Positions 17,326 through 18,296 of a stretch of 18,296 nucleotides of DNA are shown here, in pieces (the first letter of the stretch is position 1; every line of letters starts with the position of its first letter). The notes under the pieces were generated by a model. That model ran no database searches and was not told the origin of the DNA. It was given only the letters and a program-made list of their open reading frames with translations. The stretch spans positions 1 through 18,296 of the forward strand of contig MSJI02000036.1 in the NCBI GenBank assembly GCA_001931905.2. Reading direction: 5' to 3'. Both the position numbers and the translations under genes were made by a program. The DNA is from Cladosporium sp. IMV 00045 (taxonomy: Eukaryota; Ascomycota; Dothideomycetes; Cladosporiales; Cladosporiaceae).

Positions 17326-18296
17326 TCACCTCCCACCGCCCCTCCCATCACGACTACGCAACTCATCCAAGAAAGTAATCACCTGATCCAAAGCCAGAGC
17401 AGACGCTCCCTCGCTTGCACCTGCACTTGCACCTGCAGGACTACCGCCCACGACTCTCCTCACCTGCTGCTGCAACAAAGCCGCATCTCCGACATCAACA
17501 CGCTCCTGCGCAGCATGGTGATAGCTTCCCGTCTGAGTCAAAGAGCCGTGCGGTGCGTAAGACTGCGCGGTAGACTGGAAAGTCGACGGGGGAAGAGAAG
17601 CAGGCGATGGATCGGGGCTGCTTTCGTCACCGGTAGTCGTGTCTTCTACTGCGGTCTTAGTCGAGGCAGTGTTGCTGCTCTGCTGCAAAAGCTCCTGCAA
17701 ATCCTCACGCAGCGACGTCATTTCATCCTGTTGAGTCTGCATGCGATTGAAGAGGGCTTGGATGCGGGCGCGGTGTTGAGCAGTCTCTTCGGTGCTGCTG
17801 GGTTTTGGGGATGCGGCGGTGGGGGTCGTAGATTTCTCTGGGCCAGAGAGAAAGAGGCGAACATTCTGTTTCAGTTCCTCGACTTGGGCGCGTAGACGTT
17901 CAATTTCTTCTTGCTGCGTTTCAACGGCGTTGAGTTTTTGATCAAGTAGAGTCGTGTCGAGGCTGTCTGGGTTTGCTGGCTGAGTGGGTTTGGACTCATG
18001 CTCTTCCTCCTCCTCTCCCTGCAGCGCACAGGAAGCACGCAGACCAAGCCCAACCGCGGACTCAGGGACGTGCTTCTGCGGCTCAGCAATCGGCCTATAC
18101 AAAACATCATCTGGAATGGTATTGGAAAAAGTGCGCTGAACGCCCGGCGGGATCGAAGGCGCATTGGTGAAAACGTCGACATTGCCGCGACGCGAGGCGG
18201 GCGACCCGGTGCGCTTGAAATCTTCAATGCGCGCGCGACTGCGCGATGGGGTGATCGTCTTGTCTGTATCAGGAGTCTGGTACGGTGAAAGCTGCG
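17326..18296 (-). CDS. C-terminal part of a coiled-coil protein of unknown function (partial, runs off the right edge)
   Basis: The minus-strand frame is open from the window edge to a TGA at 17328-17326, giving at least 322 residues; the start lies outside the window. I do not recognise the family. The visible N-terminal part is basic and Ser/Thr/Pro-rich (TPDTDKTITPSRSRARIEDF, then SNTIPDDVLYRPIAEPQ), suggesting a disordered, phosphorylated region. Two heptad-like helices follow: one around LDQKLNAVETQQEEIERLRA and AQVEELKQNVRLFL, and one around RARIQALFNRMQTQQDEMTS and LREDLQELLQQ. The C-terminal tail holds a small Gly-Ala-Ser repeat (AGASAGASEGAS) coded by a near-perfect 12-bp DNA repeat at about 17416-17442, then a short helix LDQVITFLDELRSRD. 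There is no enzyme motif or membrane segment. A scaffold or cytoskeletal role would be a guess. Confidence 0.8.
   Translation of the reverse strand, partial: QLSPYQTPDTDKTITPSRSRARIEDFKRTGSPASRRGNVDVFTNAPSIPPGVQRTFSNTIPDDVLYRPIAEPQKHVPESAVGLGLRASCALQGEEEEEHESKPTQPANPDSLDTTLLDQKLNAVETQQEEIERLRAQVEELKQNVRLFLSGPEKSTTPTAASPKPSSTEETAQHRARIQALFNRMQTQQDEMTSLREDLQELLQQSSNTASTKTAVEDTTTGDESSPDPSPASLPPSTFQSTAQSYAPHGSLTQTGSYHHAAQERVDVGDAALLQQQVRRVVGGSPAGASAGASEGASALALDQVITFLDELRSRDGRGGGR

Overview
This window is nuclear DNA from a filamentous ascomycete. The evidence is short spliceosomal introns (48-143 bp) with GTRNGT-type donors and CTRAC branch sites, intergenic gaps of 0.5-2.8 kb, a fungal-type Zn2Cys6 regulator and fungal forms of Sds22, Atg3, Ppn2 and xylose reductase. 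A member of Pezizomycotina is clear; Dothideomycetes is my guess from the general look of the proteins and is not proven. I see no transposon, virus, CRISPR array or bacterial-type operon.

Layout from left to right: (1) 29-1603, minus strand, an intronless 524-residue low-complexity protein I cannot name. (2) 1604-4367, a 2.8-kb gap with a (CTG)6 run, an (AT)19 microsatellite and a perfect CRE palindrome close to the next gene. (3) 4368-6661, plus strand, a five-exon Zn2Cys6 transcription factor of 677 residues. (4) 7309-8582, plus strand, three-exon SDS22, the leucine-rich-repeat regulator of protein phosphatase 1. (5) 9827-10971, minus strand, two-exon ATG3, the E2-like enzyme of autophagy; its 3' end faces that of SDS22. 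(6) 12044-12118, plus strand, tRNA-Ile(AAT), preceded by about 660 bp with a strong C-over-G bias. (7) 12688-14355, minus strand, intronless PPN2, a membrane-anchored vacuolar endopolyphosphatase. (8) 14852-16214, minus strand, a D-xylose reductase gene (XYL1). (9) 17326 to beyond the right edge, minus strand, the C-terminal part of a coiled-coil protein of unknown role.

The genes look like ordinary, independently transcribed housekeeping genes plus one regulator. They do not form an obvious cluster. ATG3 and PPN2 both relate to the vacuole, but I see no sign that they are co-regulated.

The most unusual observation is upstream of the usual xylose reductase start. A 32-nt exon and a 143-bp intron join in frame to a 47-codon open stretch. 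Together they add 58 residues with nine Arg/Lys and no Asp/Glu, ending in a Ser-Leu-Ser-Thr-Thr-Ala-Arg motif. This looks like a mitochondrial presequence, so the gene may make both a mitochondrial and a cytosolic form. No wholly new multi-gene system was evident.
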